Shown here one piece after another: positions 1 to 7,510 of a stretch of DNA of 23,079 bases; within the stretch, counting starts at the first letter, position 1, and each line of letters opens with the position of its first letter. The notes under the pieces were generated by a model, which worked only from the letters and a program-made list of their open reading frames with translations, ran no database searches and was not told the origin of the DNA. The stretch comes from an uncultured Rubrobacteraceae bacterium. Lineage in GTDB: Bacteria; Actinomycetota; Rubrobacteria; Rubrobacterales; Rubrobacteraceae. The stretch is taken from assembly GCA_902806105.1 (NCBI GenBank), contig CADCVI010000203.1, forward strand, positions 1 through 23,079, read 5' to 3'. The translations under genes and the position numbers were made by a program.

Positions 1-501
1 GCCTCGGTGGTAGGGGCGGCGGCGTGGGAGGTCCTGTTCGACGAACTCGACCCCTCGAAGGTCGACGTCGACGCCTGCTTCCCGGACCCCGAGAAGATGG
101 AGCCCACCGTGCGGGAGGCCTTCGGCAGCGTGGATCCCACCGGTACCGTCGCCGAGGAGTGCTGGAGCGACTACTCCAAGAAGCTGGAGCGCTGGAGGGA
201 GAACCGCAGGGTCTTCGAGGCTTTCCTGGAGGGCTGGCCGAGGCACCGGGGCGAGCTGAAGGAGATGGTCGTCTCTCCGGAGCGCCTCGCCGGCGCTCTC
301 GGCGCGGCCGGGGCCCCCGTGCGCTTCTCTGAGCTCACGCCCCCGGTCTCCGCGGAGGTCGGCCGCTGGGCGATCCAGAACTGCCACCTCATGCGCAACC
401 GCTTCACGATAGCGGACCTGCTCTTCTTCCTGGGCTGGTGGGACGACGCCTTCGTGGAGAAGCTACTGGAGCGCGCGCGTTCCGTGGGAGGGGGACTTTG
501 A
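1..501 (+). CDS. glycerol-1-phosphate dehydrogenase-like protein (AraM/EgsA type), 3' part only
   Basis: The frame is open from base 1, so the gene begins outside the window; 166 C-terminal codons are visible, ending in TGA. The C-terminus has the look of the AraM/EgsA branch of the iron-containing alcohol dehydrogenase/dehydroquinate synthase superfamily. It has a helical region with several Trp residues, a 'GAP...LTPP' segment, and a final helix 'LMRNRFTIADLLFFLGW' that matches the usual '(M/I)R(D/N)R(Y/F)TI.DL...LG' ending. Family members reduce dihydroxyacetone phosphate to sn-glycerol-1-phosphate with NAD(P)H, or act on similar ketose or polyol phosphates. The N-terminal nucleotide-binding domain and the metal ligands are not visible, so activity cannot be judged. 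The gene lies 208 bp upstream of a ThDP enzyme on the same strand, followed by a sugar kinase and a GlpD-like gene, which suggests a role in polyol phosphate metabolism. Another iron-dependent polyol dehydrogenase is the main alternative. Confidence 0.68.
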   Translation, partial: ASVVGAAAWEVLFDELDPSKVDVDACFPDPEKMEPTVREAFGSVDPTGTVAEECWSDYSKKLERWRENRRVFEAFLEGWPRHRGELKEMVVSPERLAGALGAAGAPVRFSELTPPVSAEVGRWAIQNCHLMRNRFTIADLLFFLGWWDDAFVEKLLERARSVGGGL

Positions 502-695
502 GCGACGATTCGCCAGGGCCGCTCCGCTACGCGAGACGCGCGCAACAGAGAGGGATAAAGCGCGCTACGGGCGGAGGCCGCGAACTCGATGCGTGGGTGA
601 GAGAAGAGGGGGTGGAGAACCGGCCCGCTCGGATGGTTGCGGCGGGTCGACGAGGTGAACGTGGCAAAGCAGCGAAGAAAACGTCAGCAACACAC

Positions 696-701
696 AGGAG
701 G
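696..701 (+). promoter_or_regulatory. ribosome binding site for the ThDP enzyme gene
   Basis: An exact AGGAGG lies 8 bases before GTG at 710. It fixes that GTG as the start in a region with no ATG in a suitable place. Confidence 0.75.
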
Positions 702-709
702 TAGATCGA

Positions 710-2515
710 GTGGCTCATGTTGGAGATTTGGTAGCGGAGATGCTCGCCCGGTACGGGGTGGAGCAGGTCTTCGGGCAGCCGGGCGGGCAGACGGCCGCCC
801 TCTACGACGGCATCGCGAGGCGCTCGCCCCGCATCCGGCACATGCTGGTGCGCGACGAGCGGAGCGCGGCGTACGCGGCGGACGCCTACGCCCGGCTGAC
901 GGGCAAGCCCGGCGTCTGTGACGTCACCGTCGGTCCCGGTACGACGAAGCTGACAGACGGCTTCGTCGAGTCCTTGAACGCCTCGATCCCGGTGATAGCC
1001 ATCGTCGGCGAGCTGCCGAGCGACTGGGAGCCGTTGCGGGACAAGGGCGTGGCCTCCCAGGGGTTCGACCAGATCAGCTTCCTCAAGAGCATCACGAAGG
1101 CGACGTGGACGGCCTCTAGCCAGAGGTCGCTGCCGCAGCTTATCCGCTCGGCCTTCCGCACGGCGACCTCCGGGCGTCCCGGCCCGGTGGCGCTCGTCAT
1201 CCCGCACGACGTGATGGACGCCGAGTGGGACGGGGACGAGACCGTCCTGGAGATAGACGACCGCTACACGCAGGCGCCCGCTTACCGTCCCGTCCCGTCC
1301 CCGGATGCCATCCAGGAGGCGGCGGATCTTCTGGGCCGGGTCCGGAGGCCGGTTATCGTCGCCGGCGGCGGCGTGCTCGGCTCCCGGGCCGCCGACGAGC
1401 TTACCCGGCTGGCCGAGACCGTGGACGCCGCGGTCGTCACGACCTTTACGGGGAAGGGCTCGATCGCCGAGACGGGTCCCCACTCGGGCGGGGTCCTGAA
1501 CCCCCTCGGGGGGCTGACGGCCAACCGGGTCGTCAAGCGGGCGGACATGGTCTTCTGGTGCGGGAGCAAGGTCAGCCAGAACACCAGCGTCAACTGGACG
1601 ATACCGAGCCCCGATCAGGCGACGATACACCTGGACATAGACCCGGCCGAGCCCGGCCGCACGTTCCGCCCGACCGTCGCGCTCAACGGAGACGTAAAGG
1701 GGACGCTCTCGGCCCTGCTAGATCGCGTCGAGCCGCAGGATCACTCGGATTGGCTGGATGAGGTGGCGAGCATCAAGGAGGAGGAGGCGGCCACGATCCG
1801 CGAGGAGGAGGCCTCCGATGCCGTGCCGCTCGCCCCGCAGCGCGTCATGCGCGAGCTGAACGCGAGGCTCGACGCGAACGACGTCGTCATCAGCGACGCC
1901 AGCTTCTCTGCGGGCTGGATCTCCGCCTACCTCACTGTGAAGGAGGCGGGGCGTAACTGGATCTTCGCCCGCGGTCAGGGGGGCCTGGGCTACTCCTGCC
2001 CCGCGGCGCTCGGGGCCGCCGTGGTGCGGCCAGAGAACCGCGTGGTGACCATCAGCGGCGACGGGGGCTTCTACTACGCCATCGGCGAGCTCGCAACACA
2101 GGCCCAGAACAATCTGAAGGTCATAAACGTGGTCCTAAACAACGGCATACTCGGCTGGCTCCAGATGTGGGAGGAGATCTTCTACAAGGTGCGCCAGTCC
2201 GTCGACCTCGAGACGAAGGAGAGCCAGCCCGATTTCGCGGCGGCCGGCGCCGCCATGGGCTGCCTCGGCATCAAGGTCGAGCGGCCCGAGGACCTCGACG
2301 ACGCCCTCGATCGCGCCTTCGCCGCCGACGGGCCGGTGGTTCTGGACGTTCGTATAGACCCCAGGGCGACACCCCTTCACAGCTTCCGGCGCCGCCTCGC
2401 CGAAGGGGCCGAGGGCAAGTCCTTCGACCGGCCCGGCGCGACCTACGAGCTGCGCCCCTGGAACAGGTCCGCGGAGGCCGCCCCCGTCCAACAGGAGGGG
2501 GTGGTCGCGGAGTAG
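710..2515 (+). CDS. thiamine diphosphate-dependent enzyme, acetolactate synthase superfamily
   Basis: This 601-residue protein has the three-domain layout of the acetolactate synthase/glyoxylate carboligase/IolD superfamily. The N-terminal Pyr domain (about 1-170) carries the cofactor-activating Glu50 in 'VRDERSAAYAADAYARLTGKPGV'. The central domain spans about 195-340. The C-terminal PP domain has the ThDP/Mg motif GDG (450-452) followed 25 residues later by NN (477-478). These enzymes cleave or join C-C bonds next to a carbonyl (2-oxo acids, ketoses, diketones). The substrate cannot be read from sequence. The setting among kinase, GlpD-type and AraM-type genes argues for a sugar- or polyol-derived carbonyl compound rather than branched-chain amino acid synthesis, and no IlvH-like small subunit is adjacent. 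A tail of about 50 residues after the PP domain is longer than usual. The GTG start is set by AGGAGG at 696-701. Confidence 0.88.
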   Translation: MAHVGDLVAEMLARYGVEQVFGQPGGQTAALYDGIARRSPRIRHMLVRDERSAAYAADAYARLTGKPGVCDVTVGPGTTKLTDGFVESLNASIPVIAIVGELPSDWEPLRDKGVASQGFDQISFLKSITKATWTASSQRSLPQLIRSAFRTATSGRPGPVALVIPHDVMDAEWDGDETVLEIDDRYTQAPAYRPVPSPDAIQEAADLLGRVRRPVIVAGGGVLGSRAADELTRLAETVDAAVVTTFTGKGSIAETGPHSGGVLNPLGGLTANRVVKRADMVFWCGSKVSQNTSVNWTIPSPDQATIHLDIDPAEPGRTFRPTVALNGDVKGTLSALLDRVEPQDHSDWLDEVASIKEEEAATIREEEASDAVPLAPQRVMRELNARLDANDVVISDASFSAGWISAYLTVKEAGRNWIFARGQGGLGYSCPAALGAAVVRPENRVVTISGDGGFYYAIGELATQAQNNLKVINVVLNNGILGWLQMWEEIFYKVRQSVDLETKESQPDFAAAGAAMGCLGIKVERPEDLDDALDRAFAADGPVVLDVRIDPRATPLHSFRRRLAEGAEGKSFDRPGATYELRPWNRSAEAAPVQQEGVVAE

Positions 2516-2523
2516 GGGAGGCT

Positions 2524-2555
2524 CGGGGCGCCGGCCGGGATTGGCCGGCGCCCCG
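2524..2555. terminator. strong GC hairpin between the ThDP enzyme and kinase genes
   Basis: The arms 2524-2536 and 2543-2555 pair perfectly over 13 bp (CGGGGCGCCGGCC with its complement) around a 6-base loop, GGGATT. The hairpin begins 9 bases after the TAG stop. No T-run follows, so it is not a classical intrinsic terminator. It could be a U-less terminator, a block to 3' exonucleases, or a device that gives the two flanking genes different mRNA levels. Confidence 0.5.
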
Positions 2556-2576
2556 GCTGCGACGGTGGAGGAAACG

Positions 2577-2596
2577 GGAGCCGGAACGTCGGCTCC
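2577..2596 (+). promoter_or_regulatory. small hairpin in the kinase leader
   Basis: GGAGCCG (2577-2583) pairs with CGGCTCC (2590-2596) around the loop GAACGT. It sits between the larger hairpin and the kinase start. The rest of the leader, 2597-2731, has no riboswitch core that I recognise. Any function is a guess. Confidence 0.25.
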
Positions 2597-2731
2597 GGGT
2601 GCAGCGTGGGGGGCAGGACGGCCTCGTCGCCTACTTCGGGCGGGTCGAGCCTGCGAACCCCGGGTATCGCTGTACCGGCGGTGACGGAGAGCCGGTCCGA
2701 ATGGAGATCGGCTGGGGAAAGGAACGGGAGA

Positions 2732-4348
2732 ATGACGGAGAACAGCAGGGCTGTGGTGGTTACGGTGGATGCGGGGTCGGGGAGCTGTCGGGCCCTGGCG
2801 TGGGACGCGAGCGGGCGCATGCTCGGGCTCTCCCAGCAGGAGTGGACCTACAGGGCCTCGGAGTACCCGGGCGGGATGGACTTCGACACCGAGGACGGCT
2901 GGCGGCGGGCGACCGAGTGCATCAAGAGCGCGCTCTCCCAGGCCGGGGTGGGACCCGAGGACGTCAAGGCGGTCACGGCCACCAGCATGCGTGAGGGCTT
3001 CGTCGTCTACGACGAAAACGGGCAGGAGATCTGGGCCGTCCCCAACGCGGACGCCCGGGCCCAGAAGGAGGCCAGGGAGCTTATAAGCGAGGGCCTCGCC
3101 GAGCCTATCTACAACCGCGGCGGAGACTGGACCTCCATCGCCGCCTCCGCCAGGCTCCGCTGGATAAAGGCGAACGCGCCGGACATCTGGAAACGGGCGC
3201 GCCACATGACGATGCTCGGCGACTGGGTCTTGCAGAAGCTCTCCGGCGAGTACGTCACCGACCCGTCGCTCGGCTCCTCCTCGGGCCTCTTCGACCTGAA
3301 GACGCGCGACTGGTCCGCCGAGACGGCAGAGGAGCTTGGAATCGCGCACCTCCTGCCGCGCGTCGCCGAGTCGGGGACCGTGGTCGGGACGGTTAGCAGA
3401 AAGGCCGCGGAGGAGACGGGCCTCAGGGAGGGGACCCCGGTCGTCGCGGGCGGCGCCGACACGCAGCTCGGCCTCCTCGGGGGCGGGGTCGTGGAGGCAA
3501 ACCAGTTCGGCGTGGTCGGCGGTACGTTCTGGCTCACCGCCGGGATCGCCGACAGCGCGCTGATCGACCCCGGTATCCGGCTCAGGACCCTCTGCCACGT
3601 GGTCCCCGACCGCTGGATGATCGAGGGCGTGGGCTTCGTGCACGGCCTCTCGACCCGCTACGTCCGCGACGGGCTCCTGCGCGCCGCCAACCCGGACATC
3701 TCCACCGAGACGGGTTACGACAAGCTCGACGAGATGGCCGCGCAGTGCCCCCCCGGCTCCAACGGCGTCTCCTACTTCGCATCCAACGTCATGAACGCCA
3801 GGTCGTGGAAGCACGCCCCGCCGTCCATAGTGGGCCTCAGCCCCTTCAGCATCGACGAGACCGGCCTCGGGGCCATCTTCCGCGCCGTGATGGAGGAGGG
3901 CGCCTACGGGGCGCGGGGACACATGGAGATCCTCGAAGAGGTCTACGGGCGAAAGGTGGACGAGATCACCTTCGTCGGCGGCCCCTCGCGCAGCCGGTTC
4001 TGGTCCCAGCTTCTGGCGGACGTGCTGGGCGCGCGGGTGCGGGTCCCGGACGTCCTGGAGGCGACCTGCCTCGGCGCGGCGCTCTGCGCCCTCGTCGGCG
4101 CCGGCGAGTACTCCAACCTCGCCGAGGCGGCGAGTGTCACGGTCACCACCGCCAGCGAGTACGAGCCGAACCGCCAGAACACGGAGGCCTACGACGAGCT
4201 CTACCCGCGCTGGCGCGCCCTCAACGACCATATGATCGCCGCCGCCGACAAGGGCCTCGCGTCGCACATGTGGACGGGCGCGGGGGCCGGGGGCCAGGAG
4301 TCTGAGGAACTGGACGAGGCCACTGCCGCGAGCGAGGTGCCCGGCTAG
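2732..4348 (+). CDS. FGGY-family carbohydrate kinase, autoinducer-2 kinase (LsrK)-like
   Basis: The protein has 538 residues from ATG 2732, preceded by AAAGGA at 2718-2723. An upstream in-frame GTG at 2606 would add 42 residues unlike the family, so I reject it. The first ATP-phosphate loop is DAGSGSCR (13-20), the predicted catalytic base is Asp243 in GGADTQ, and the C-terminal adenosine-binding region begins with GGPSRS and continues to 'ATCLGAALCALVGAG'. The segments 'SMREGFVVYDENGQEIWAVPNADAR', 'DWVLQKLSGEYVTDPS' and 'GGTFWLTAG' closely follow E. coli LsrK, which phosphorylates the quorum signal DPD/AI-2, rather than glycerol or xylulose kinases. No other lsr gene is in view. The neighbours are a ThDP enzyme upstream and GlpD downstream. 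It may therefore phosphorylate a small polyhydroxy ketone or polyol in catabolism. Kinase activity is close to certain; the substrate is open. Confidence 0.9.
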   Translation: MTENSRAVVVTVDAGSGSCRALAWDASGRMLGLSQQEWTYRASEYPGGMDFDTEDGWRRATECIKSALSQAGVGPEDVKAVTATSMREGFVVYDENGQEIWAVPNADARAQKEARELISEGLAEPIYNRGGDWTSIAASARLRWIKANAPDIWKRARHMTMLGDWVLQKLSGEYVTDPSLGSSSGLFDLKTRDWSAETAEELGIAHLLPRVAESGTVVGTVSRKAAEETGLREGTPVVAGGADTQLGLLGGGVVEANQFGVVGGTFWLTAGIADSALIDPGIRLRTLCHVVPDRWMIEGVGFVHGLSTRYVRDGLLRAANPDISTETGYDKLDEMAAQCPPGSNGVSYFASNVMNARSWKHAPPSIVGLSPFSIDETGLGAIFRAVMEEGAYGARGHMEILEEVYGRKVDEITFVGGPSRSRFWSQLLADVLGARVRVPDVLEATCLGAALCALVGAGEYSNLAEAASVTVTTASEYEPNRQNTEAYDELYPRWRALNDHMIAAADKGLASHMWTGAGAGGQESEELDEATAASEVPG

Positions 4349-4421
4349 AGGCCGCGCGGCGGGCCTACCGCCCCCAAGAGCCAGGGCCGCGACACGAGCA
4401 ACGCAGGCAGGCGAGACGGCG

Positions 4422-4459
4422 CGCAACGGGGACCAGGCATCTCGTCTGCCCCCGTTGCG
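4422..4459. terminator. hairpin downstream of the kinase gene
   Basis: CGCAACGGGG (4422-4431) pairs exactly with CCCCGTTGCG (4450-4459) around an 18-base loop that can form a few more pairs (CAG/CTG). It lies between the kinase stop at 4348 and the GlpD start at 4554. No T-tract follows. It could terminate or attenuate transcription, or stabilise the upstream mRNA. Confidence 0.4.
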
Positions 4460-4539
4460 GCATACAGCGGGTCTCCGGGAAGACGCCGAAGGCCCGCTTT
4501 CATCGTCCCTAGATCAGCCAGCACGGACCAGGACCCATC

Positions 4540-4545
4540 AGGAGG
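4540..4545 (+). promoter_or_regulatory. ribosome binding site deciding the GlpD start
   Basis: An exact AGGAGG lies 8 bases before ATG 4554. An in-frame TTG at 4455 would place this site inside the coding region and add 33 residues unlike GlpD, so ATG 4554 is preferred. Confidence 0.8.
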
Positions 4546-4553
4546 CGCATCTC

Positions 4554-6206
4554 ATGCCGGGACGCATACCGGAGGACATACACGAACACGACTTCGACCT
4601 CATAGTAGTGGGCGCCGGGATCAACGGCGCCGGGATCGCCCGGGACGCGGCGATGCGGGGCCTGGACGTCCTGCTGCTGGACAAGGGGGACATCTCAAGC
4701 GGCACGTCGAGCTGGTCCAGCAGGCTCATCCACGGTGGCTTGCGCTACCTGGAGTATTACGAGTTCGGTCTGGTGCGCGAGTCCCTCGCGGAACGCGAGA
4801 AGCTCCTGCGCGCGGCCCCTCACCTCGTCAAGCCGATGCCGTTCGTCATACCGATCTACGAGCACAACAAGCGGGGGCCGCGGATGGTCCGGCTCGGCAT
4901 GGTCGCCTTCGACCTGCTCTCCTTCGACAAGAGCGTGTCCCACCACAGGATGCTCGGCCGCGAAGAGGCGTTGCGAATGGTCCCCGGGTTGAGCCCCGAG
5001 GGCCTGAAGGCCGCCGCCCTCTACTACGACTGCCAGGTCGAGTACGCCGAGCGCCTGGTGGTCGAGAACGTTCTCTCCGCCCGCGAGCACGGCGCTCTGG
5101 TGCGCACCTACGCAAGGGTGGACGGCTTCGTCATGGAGGACGGGAACGTCCGGGGCGTCGAGTTCACCGACGTTCTGTCCGGCCGCCGCCACACGGCCCG
5201 GGCCGCCGTCACCATAAACGCCGGCGGTGCCTGGGTAGACCGGGTGCTCGACGGTCTGAACGGACGCGCAGAACGCATGATGGGCGGCACCAAGGGGACG
5301 CACCTCGTCGTCGATCCGTTCCCCGGCGCCCCGAAAGAGGTTCTGTACTACGAGGCTGCCTCGGACAACCGACCGATCCTGGTCATCCCATGGAACGGTC
5401 GGTACCTGATCGGGACCACCGACATCCGCTACGAGGGGGACCTGGACCTGGTGGTCGGCGACGAGGAGGAGATAGCGTACCTCCTGCAGGAGACCAACGC
5501 GCTCATCCCCGAGGCGAACCTGAGGCGCGATGACGTCCTGTACACGTACTCGGGGGTGCGGCCGTTGCCCTACAAGGCGGAGGGGGCCGAGGGCAGCGTC
5601 ACCCGCAGCCACGTGATCCACGACCACGCCGAACACGAGCCGAACATAGGCGGCCTGATCTCCATCGTCGGCGGCAAGCTGACCACCTATCGCAACCTCT
5701 CGCGAGAGACGGTGAACGCCGTGTACGAGAAGCTCGGCACCGAGGACCCCGGGTGCAGGACGGACAAGGTCCCCCTCCCCGGCGGTCGAACCACGGATTT
5801 CGCGAGCTTTGCCGCCGGTTTCAAGCTGACGAGCGGCCTGACCGACGACCTCGCCGAGCGGCTCCTGAAGCTCTACGGAACCCGCGCCCCCGATGTCCTC
5901 GCCGAGGCCGGGGACGACCCCTCGCTCCGCGTCCCGCTCGCCGCGACCTTTACGGCCGAGACCGGCATCATAGGGGCGGAGGTTCTCTACGCTCTCCGGC
6001 GCGAGATGGCGCAGACCCTGAGCGACGTTCTGCTCCGCCGTTCGCTGGTCGCGTACGGGCCGGAGGTCGGCCTGGACGTGGACCGTGCCGCGGCGGCGGT
6101 CGCGGTCAAGCACCTGGGCTGGAGCGAGGAGAGGGCCGAACGCGAGGTTGCGCAGTACCGGGAGTACATCGAGAGGTACACGCCGCGCGCTCTCGCCAAC
6201 GTTTGA
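4554..6206 (+). CDS. glpD: FAD-dependent glycerol-3-phosphate dehydrogenase family protein
   Basis: The protein has 550 residues, the normal GlpD length. The Rossmann FAD motif VVGAGINGAG sits at 18-27, followed by the GlpD hallmark 'TSSWSSRLIHGGLRYLEYYEFGLV' (51-74). The rest runs colinearly with GlpD, including 'GTTDIRYEGDL', 'YTYSGVRPLPY', 'SIVGGKLTTYRNLS' and a C-terminal helical cap. Known GlpD enzymes oxidise sn-glycerol-3-phosphate to dihydroxyacetone phosphate at the membrane and pass electrons to quinone. Relatives such as EryB act on erythritol 4-phosphate. No glpF or glpK of standard type is adjacent. The kinase upstream is LsrK-like and a ThDP enzyme precedes it, so oxidation of a different polyol phosphate is a real possibility. 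The start is set by AGGAGG at 4540-4545. Confidence 0.9.
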   Translation: MPGRIPEDIHEHDFDLIVVGAGINGAGIARDAAMRGLDVLLLDKGDISSGTSSWSSRLIHGGLRYLEYYEFGLVRESLAEREKLLRAAPHLVKPMPFVIPIYEHNKRGPRMVRLGMVAFDLLSFDKSVSHHRMLGREEALRMVPGLSPEGLKAAALYYDCQVEYAERLVVENVLSAREHGALVRTYARVDGFVMEDGNVRGVEFTDVLSGRRHTARAAVTINAGGAWVDRVLDGLNGRAERMMGGTKGTHLVVDPFPGAPKEVLYYEAASDNRPILVIPWNGRYLIGTTDIRYEGDLDLVVGDEEEIAYLLQETNALIPEANLRRDDVLYTYSGVRPLPYKAEGAEGSVTRSHVIHDHAEHEPNIGGLISIVGGKLTTYRNLSRETVNAVYEKLGTEDPGCRTDKVPLPGGRTTDFASFAAGFKLTSGLTDDLAERLLKLYGTRAPDVLAEAGDDPSLRVPLAATFTAETGIIGAEVLYALRREMAQTLSDVLLRRSLVAYGPEVGLDVDRAAAAVAVKHLGWSEERAEREVAQYREYIERYTPRALANV

Positions 6207-6218
6207 GCGACACGCCAA

Positions 6219-6234
6219 GGTGGGGACGCCCACC
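6219..6234. terminator. short hairpin just after the GlpD stop
   Basis: GGTGGG (6219-6224) pairs with CCCACC (6229-6234) around the loop GACG, 12 bases after the TGA. A second stem, GCCTCG/CGAGGC, follows at 6273-6278/6284-6289. There is no T-tract, so terminator function is uncertain. Confidence 0.3.
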
Positions 6235-6371
6235 CGCATGAAGGCGCAAGGTGGGGGGGACGGCGGCCCGGAGCCTCGCCGATCGAGGCGAGCCGTAACC
6301 TCACGGCCGGGCAACCCCTCCCGGGGGACGCGGAAACCCGGGGTACAAACTGACGAAAGGCGGAAGCCGAA

Positions 6372-6971
6372 GTGACGAACCATAACCTGGATCCCGCGCC
6401 ACCCTTCTCAGCGTTGATCTTCGACTGCGACGGTACGCTGGTCGATACCCAGAACGCCCACCATCGGGCGCTGAGCGAGACGCTCGCCGCGAAGGGCATA
6501 GCCCTGGACGACGATTGGTATCTGGCCCGTACCGGCACCTCGATCAGGGAGCTGCTCGCCGAACTCAGGTCCACCGGCAACCATGAGTTCGACCCGGCGG
6601 ACGTGATGCTGGACAGGGAGCGCCGTTACGTCGAGCTGGCCGAGACCGTCACCGAGATCGAGGCGGTTGCAGAAGTCGTCAGGACCTACCGGTCACGTGT
6701 CCCGCTGGCAGTCGCCTCGGGGGGAACCCGCGCGGTCGTCGAACCGACCCTCCGAAACGTCGGGCTCCTCGACCTTTTCGACGTCGTGGTCACGTACGAC
6801 GACGTCGAGCGCGGCAAGCCATCCCCGGATCTGTTTCTCCTGGCGGCCGAGCGCCTGGGCAGCCCCCCGAACGACTGCATCGTTTACGAAGACACGGACG
6901 AGGGTGTCCAGGCGGCCCAACGCGCGGGCATGCGCGTCATAGACGTTCGGGCAGCCGTAAACCCGGCCTGA
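6372..6971 (+). CDS. HAD-superfamily sugar phosphatase / phosphomutase-like protein
   Basis: This 199-residue haloacid dehalogenase hydrolase belongs to the beta-phosphoglucomutase-like subgroup. Motif I is DCDGTLVDT with the nucleophile Asp18 and acid/base Asp20. A small helical cap follows (about 25-90). Motif II is ASGGTR (Ser116), motif III is Lys149 in RGKPSP, and motif IV is VYEDTDEG (Glu173/Asp174). Relatives dephosphorylate small sugar or polyol phosphates such as fructose-1-phosphate, glycerol-phosphate or 2-deoxyglucose-6-phosphate. The GTG start has AAAGG at 6356-6360. The gene is on the same strand as GlpD with a structured 165-bp gap, so it could be cotranscribed or have its own promoter. 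It probably releases or recycles the phosphorylated product of the upstream pathway. A mutase role is less likely without a partner phosphorylase. Confidence 0.85.
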   Translation: MTNHNLDPAPPFSALIFDCDGTLVDTQNAHHRALSETLAAKGIALDDDWYLARTGTSIRELLAELRSTGNHEFDPADVMLDRERRYVELAETVTEIEAVAEVVRTYRSRVPLAVASGGTRAVVEPTLRNVGLLDLFDVVVTYDDVERGKPSPDLFLLAAERLGSPPNDCIVYEDTDEGVQAAQRAGMRVIDVRAAVNPA

Positions 6972-7068
6972 CGAGAGAGTCTGAACCCCACGGCTCCTCA
7001 TCGACGAAGGAGGAGATCCCCGGACAGGTCTCGCGCCAGGAGGACGCCGCCCGACCGCTTCGCCCGAC

Positions 7069-7095
7069 GCGCCACGTTATGGCCCCAAGTGGCGC
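7069..7095. terminator. hairpin between the HAD phosphatase and the convergent small gene
   Basis: GCGCCAC (7069-7075) pairs with GTGGCGC (7089-7095) around a 13-base loop. It lies between two convergent genes and could serve both as a 3'-end structure. It has no T-tract. The rest of 6972-7204 shows no gene or other signal that I can support. Confidence 0.25.
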
Positions 7096-7204
7096 CCTGG
7101 GCGAACGACGCGATCACGAGCAAGCTGCCGGGCAGACTTCGCCGTGTAATGGCCGCTTACTCCGGGTCTGGCGTCTCCGGGTGGCCGGCGGGGGTGGGTT
7201 CGTG

Positions 7205-7510
7205 CTAGCCCTCGCGCTCCCCGGGCCGGGCCTCGTGGCTCATATCTGGGGCGCCGGTGAAGCCCTCGGGGCCGTCCTTCGAGAGCCGCTCGGGCTCCTG
7301 GACGCCGGCCAGGGCGAAGTCCATGGCCTCCTCGTCCGCCGGGTCTGGGAGTTCGAGGCGGGAGGCGAGCGTCCCGTCGAGGTCTTCATCGCTCATCCCG
7401 CGCACCTCCTCGTTCATCTGCTTCATCTCCGGCTCCGCGATGTCAGCGATGCCGAGGTCGTTGATCATCAGGGCCATCAGCTTGCGTTCTTTTGTCGCGC
7501 GATCCGCCAT
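7205..7510 (-). CDS. small acidic protein of unknown function
   Basis: This 101-residue acidic protein begins MADRATKERKLMALMINDLG. I do not recognise a family. It is rich in Asp, Glu and Met, with no signal peptide or membrane segment, a helix-prone N-terminal half ('IADIAEPEMKQMNEEVRGM') and a Pro/Gly-rich tail that is probably disordered. GAGG lies about 5 bases before the ATG, and the codons end mostly in G or C, both in favour of a real gene. An overlapping ORF on the other strand (7079-7621) lacks a good ribosome site and has shadow-like composition. The gene is transcribed towards the HAD gene and divergently from the transpeptidase. Confidence 0.62.
   Translation of the reverse strand: MADRATKERKLMALMINDLGIADIAEPEMKQMNEEVRGMSDEDLDGTLASRLELPDPADEEAMDFALAGVQEPERLSKDGPEGFTGAPDMSHEARPGEREG

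Noticed and set aside
438..704. Small + strand ORF in the gap before the ThDP gene.
   Set aside because: It overlaps the end of the upstream dehydrogenase frame and lacks a ribosome site. The gap 502-709 shows no other feature apart from the ribosome site at its end.
2135..4426. 763-codon minus-strand ORF.
   Set aside because: It is antisense to the kinase and ThDP genes; long shadows of this kind are expected in very GC-rich DNA.
6307..6350. Weak likeness to the c-di-GMP-I (GEMM) riboswitch core: GGGCAA, a small hairpin, then GGACGC and a purine run.
   Set aside because: The GGACGCAAAGCC core is changed, the GNRA loop and its receptor helix are absent, and there is no room for the second helix before the start codon.
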